A DNA stretch of 14,983 nucleotides, from contig CAUBHZ010000012.1 of NCBI GenBank assembly GCA_958435885.1, positions 1 through 14,983 of the forward strand. The letters run 5' to 3'. Positions 13,210 through 14,983 of the stretch are shown here, piece by piece (the first letter of the stretch is position 1; each line of letters begins with the position of its first letter). Source of the DNA: an uncultured Intestinimonas sp. GTDB lineage: Bacteria > Bacillota_A > Clostridia > Oscillospirales > Oscillospiraceae. The position numbers and the translations under genes are program-made. The notes under the pieces were generated by a model. It searched no databases. It saw only the letters and a program-made list of their open reading frames with translations, and was not told the DNA's origin.

Positions 13210-13220
13210 ACCGCTATAAT
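13192..13220 (+). promoter_or_regulatory. Promoter of the modE-like/xdhC operon
   Basis: TTGCAT (13192-13197) and a consensus TATAAT (13215-13220) are exactly 17 bp apart, giving a leader of about 25 nt before the ATG at 13253. GTTATC (13172-13177) and GATAAC (13224-13229) form an inverted pair that brackets both divergent promoters and might be an operator, though this is weak evidence. Confidence 0.7.
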
Positions 13221-13252
13221 GCAGATAACAAAACACGAAAGGCGGCGGTACC

Positions 13253-13615
13253 ATGGAGGAACTGGCACTGGAGCTCCGGATGACCCTCAGGCTCTTTTTC
13301 GGCGGTGAGAAATGCTTCGGACCCGGCCCCGCCGCCCTTCTGGAGGCCACCGACCGGCTGGGCTCCCTGCGGGCCGCGGCGGCGGAGGCCGACATGGCCT
13401 ACTCCAAAGCCTGGACCAGCCTGCGGGCCTGTGAGCAGGCCCTGGGCTTCCCCCTGCTGGAGCGGGAGGCCGGCGGACGGCGAGGGGGCGGCTCCCGGCT
13501 CACCAAGGAAGGACGTGACCTCCTGGCGGGCTACCGGGAGCTGGAGCGGCGGATGGCCCAGGAGGGGACCCGTCTCCTCCGGGAGCTCCTGCCCCAGCTG
13601 GCCGTGGGAGAGTGA
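13253..13615 (+). CDS. ModE-type winged-helix DNA-binding regulator (no molybdate-binding domain)
   Basis: 120 residues, matching only the N-terminal DNA-binding part of ModE. LRMTLRLFFGGEKCFGPGPAAL (8-29) precedes the helix-turn-helix LLEATDRLGSLRAAAAEADMAYSKAWTSLR (29-58). A wing, FPLLEREAGGRRGGGSRLTKEG (67-87), and a C-terminal dimerisation helix follow. ModE proper has two further Mop/TOBE domains that bind molybdate; these are missing, so any signal sensing must differ or involve a partner. GAAAGG (13237-13242) is about 10 nt before the ATG. It is divergent from the selenium operon and directly upstream of xdhC, so control of molybdenum/selenium cofactor genes and of itself is likely by context. 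Single-domain ModE-like proteins are common in clostridia. Confidence 0.85.
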   Translation: MEELALELRMTLRLFFGGEKCFGPGPAALLEATDRLGSLRAAAAEADMAYSKAWTSLRACEQALGFPLLEREAGGRRGGGSRLTKEGRDLLAGYRELERRMAQEGTRLLRELLPQLAVGE

Positions 13616-13617
13616 GC

Positions 13618-14625
13618 ATGGAAGCGCTGCTGCGTGAGGCCGTCCGGCGGCTGGCCCTGGGGCGGAGCCTGGCCCTGGCCGGGGTGGCGAAGCGGACCGG
13701 CTCGGCACCCCGGGGAGCGGGCGCCCTGCTGCTGGTGGAGCCGGACGTCCCCGCCATGGGCACCGTGGGCGGCGGACTGCTGGAGGCCCGTGTACGGGAA
13801 CTGGCACTGGAGCGTCTTCCTCAGGGCGGCGGCGGACCGGTCTCCTTCTCGCTGGAGCACGACGGACTGGTCCTCCGGGACCGCCAAAGCGCCGATGTGA
13901 CCCTGTGGCTCCAGGCCCTCCCCGCCGGAGACAGCGCCCTGCTGACCGCCCTGGAAGGGGCGGTGGACCGTCTGGCCGCCGGGGCGCCGGGCTGTCTGCT
14001 GTGGGAGACCTCCGGTCCTCCTCAGCTTCTGGACCGCCGGCCGGAGGGTGCGGGCGGGGTCGCCGCCGGACTGGTCTCCGGCCCCCACGGCGGGCCCGCC
14101 TTCTGGCTGGAGCTGCGCCGGCCCTGCCGGGTCTTTCTCTACGGCGCCGGCCACGTAGCGGTGGAGACCGCCGCCCTGCTGGCCCGGATGGGCTTTGCCT
14201 GCACCGTGCTGGACGACCGTCCGGACTTCGCCCGGCAGGACCGCTTTCCCGGCGCAGAGGCGGTCCGCTGCCGGGATCTGGAGCACCTCGCCCCCGCCGA
14301 CCTGCCCGGCCCCGGGGACTGCGCCCTCCTCATGAGCCGAAGCCATGGCCTGGACCTCACCCTTCTCCGGGCCATTCTGCCGGCGGAGCCCGCCTTTCTT
14401 GGGGTGCTGGGCAGCCGGAAAAAGGGGGCTTTTCTCCGCTCCGCCCTGGCCGCCGAGGGGTTTTCCCAGGGCGCTCTGGATCGCATCGTCCTGCCGGTGG
14501 GCCTCCCCCTGGGGGGCGAGACCCCGGAGGAGATCGCCCTAAGCGTGGCCGCCCAGCTGGTCCAGCTCCGGGCCGCGGGCGCACTGTCTCCCACTTTGTC
14601 GAAAAAATCTGAAAAAAACTGTTGA
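13618..14625 (+). CDS. XdhC/CoxI-family molybdenum hydroxylase maturation protein
   Basis: 335 residues. The N-terminal XdhC_CoxI domain has GVAKRTGSAPRGAGALLLV (22-40) and GTVGGGLLEARV (48-59). The C-terminal Rossmann domain has VFLYGAGHVAVETAALLARMG (172-192), DDRPDFA (199-205), LGVLGSRKK and GLPLGGETPEEIA. Family members bind molybdenum cofactor and help insert the sulfurated, or here probably selenium-bearing, form into hydroxylases. At the place where relatives usually have a Cys-Gly-Gly after the Gly-Met/Leu strand, this protein has GLVLRDRQ (83-90) with no cysteine. GGGAG at 13606-13610 with 7-nt spacing favours the ATG at 13618 over a GTG at 13612. It starts 2 nt after the modE stop. 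The stop codon lies within the -35 box of the tRNA promoter. Confidence 0.92.
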   Translation: MEALLREAVRRLALGRSLALAGVAKRTGSAPRGAGALLLVEPDVPAMGTVGGGLLEARVRELALERLPQGGGGPVSFSLEHDGLVLRDRQSADVTLWLQALPAGDSALLTALEGAVDRLAAGAPGCLLWETSGPPQLLDRRPEGAGGVAAGLVSGPHGGPAFWLELRRPCRVFLYGAGHVAVETAALLARMGFACTVLDDRPDFARQDRFPGAEAVRCRDLEHLAPADLPGPGDCALLMSRSHGLDLTLLRAILPAEPAFLGVLGSRKKGAFLRSALAAEGFSQGALDRIVLPVGLPLGGETPEEIALSVAAQLVQLRAAGALSPTLSKKSEKNC

Positions 14626-14650
14626 CATCTCCCCGTGCCTATGGTAATAT
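14622..14650 (+). promoter_or_regulatory. Promoter for tRNA-Leu
   Basis: A consensus TTGACA (14622-14627) and TAATAT (14645-14650) are 17 bp apart, with TGG before the -10. The -35 overlaps the xdhC stop codon. The predicted start is about 40 nt before the tRNA. Confidence 0.75.
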
Positions 14651-14696
14651 ACTTCTTGCGTTGAGCAACACGAAAGCAAAAAACGCCAAACCACTT

Positions 14697-14783
14697 GCGC
14701 GAGTGGTGGAATTGGTAGACTCGCTGGCTTCAGGTGCCAGTGCTCGCAAGGGCGTGCGGGTTCGACTCCCGCCTCGCGCACCA
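14697..14783 (+). tRNA. tRNA-Leu (anticodon CAG)
   Basis: 87 nt with encoded CCA. The acceptor arms GCGCGAG/CTCGCGC pair fully. The anticodon stem CTGGC/GCCAG encloses loop TTCAGGT, giving anticodon CAG, which reads the CUG leucine codon heavily used in this GC-rich genome. A long variable arm (TGCTCGCAAGGGCG) is typical of leucine tRNAs, and the T arm GCGGG-TTCGACT-CCCGC is canonical. It has its own promoter and terminator. Confidence 0.97.
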
Positions 14784-14791
14784 AAACAGAA

Positions 14792-14822
14792 GGCATCTGC
14801 TGCGGCAGATGCCTTTTGTTTT
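14792..14822 (+). terminator. Intrinsic terminator after tRNA-Leu
   Basis: A 9-bp stem GGCATCTGC/GCAGATGCC with loop TGCG is followed by TTTTGTTTT; the A-rich sequence before the stem makes it partly bidirectional. Confidence 0.93.
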
Positions 14823-14888
14823 GAGTCCTCTCCCCCGCCCCGGCGGGCGCGCCCTCTTCCCCTCACTCTCAGCCCAAGGAGGCCCCCT

Positions 14889-14983
14889 ATGAGCTCCCCC
14901 CAGAACGAAAACAAGATGGGTGTCATGCCCGTCAACAAGCTGCTGCTGAGCATGTCTATCCCCATGATGCTGTCTATGCTGGT
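14889..14983 (+). CDS. MATE-family efflux transporter, N-terminal fragment (runs off right edge)
   Basis: Only 31 codons are visible. After a short polar start the sequence MPVNKLLLSMSIPMMLSMLV is the typical N-terminus of clostridial MATE (multidrug and toxin extrusion) transporters, which export cations in exchange for Na+ or H+. AAGGAGG at 14877-14883 supports the ATG. The 66 nt between the tRNA terminator and this start are C-rich and contain a small CCCGCC/GGCGGG-like inverted repeat; I see no clear promoter there. The family call rests on a short stretch. Confidence 0.78.
   Translation, partial: MSSPQNENKMGVMPVNKLLLSMSIPMMLSML

Noticed and set aside
13027..13395. A 122-residue minus-strand open frame across the modE-yqeC intergenic region
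   Set aside because: It crosses both promoters and the start of the modE-like gene and resembles no family.
1..14983. CRISPR arrays, phage genes, integrases, toxin-antitoxin or defence systems
   Set aside because: None found: no regularly spaced repeats, and every sizeable coding frame is accounted for by metabolic, transport or cofactor genes.

Overview
The window looks like chromosomal DNA from an anaerobic, high-GC member of the Clostridia, most likely an Oscillospiraceae gut bacterium of the Flavonifractor/Lawsonibacter/Pseudoflavonifractor kind. The evidence is strong C/G bias at third codon positions, AAGGAGG-type ribosome sites, a two-subunit iron-sulfur serine dehydratase, and an 'orphan selD' selenium gene set. 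Genus assignment is an inference from gene content and style only.

Layout. (1) 1-717, minus strand: the N-terminal 239 residues of a CBS-domain 'hemolysin/CorC-like' membrane-anchored protein, running off the left edge. (2) 890-2164: a CLC-type anion transporter, divergently transcribed, whose key residues match the fluoride/proton (CLC-F) clade. (3) 2165-3963: sdaAB-sdaAA, the serine dehydratase. The ribosome site and first 15 codons of sdaAB occur twice, 236 bp apart, with a hairpin-rich 175-bp insert between the copies. (4) 4026-9511: a tight plus-strand run of a glyoxalase-like VOC protein, an acyltransferase-3, an MBOAT O-acyltransferase, a DHHW/AlgX-like SGNH protein and an MFS transporter. 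The middle three look like a cell-surface glycan O-acetylation module. A strong bidirectional terminator closes the run. (5) 9555-13002, minus strand: yqeC-yqeB-selD-DUF3343-yedF, all overlapping or nearly so. This is the accessory set for selenium-dependent molybdenum hydroxylases. (6) 13253-14625, plus strand: a ModE-type DNA-binding protein and an XdhC/CoxI maturation protein, transcribed divergently from (5) from interleaved promoters. (7) tRNA-Leu(CAG) with its own promoter and terminator, then the first codons of a MATE efflux transporter at the right edge.

How the genes fit together. Blocks 5 and 6 form one functional unit. SelD makes selenophosphate, DUF3343 and YedF are probable Se/S carrier proteins, and YqeB, YqeC and XdhC finish the molybdenum-selenium cofactor. 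The ModE-like protein is well placed to control both arms. No hydroxylase structural genes and no selA/selB/selC lie in the window, so the target enzymes must be elsewhere. SdaAB/SdaAA ferment serine to pyruvate and ammonia.

The most unusual features are the duplicated sdaAB start around the hairpin-rich insert, the CLC-F-like residue pattern, the structured ~170-nt leader ahead of yqeC, and an XdhC that lacks the usual Cys-Gly-Gly. I see no CRISPR array, transposase, phage gene or clearly new system.
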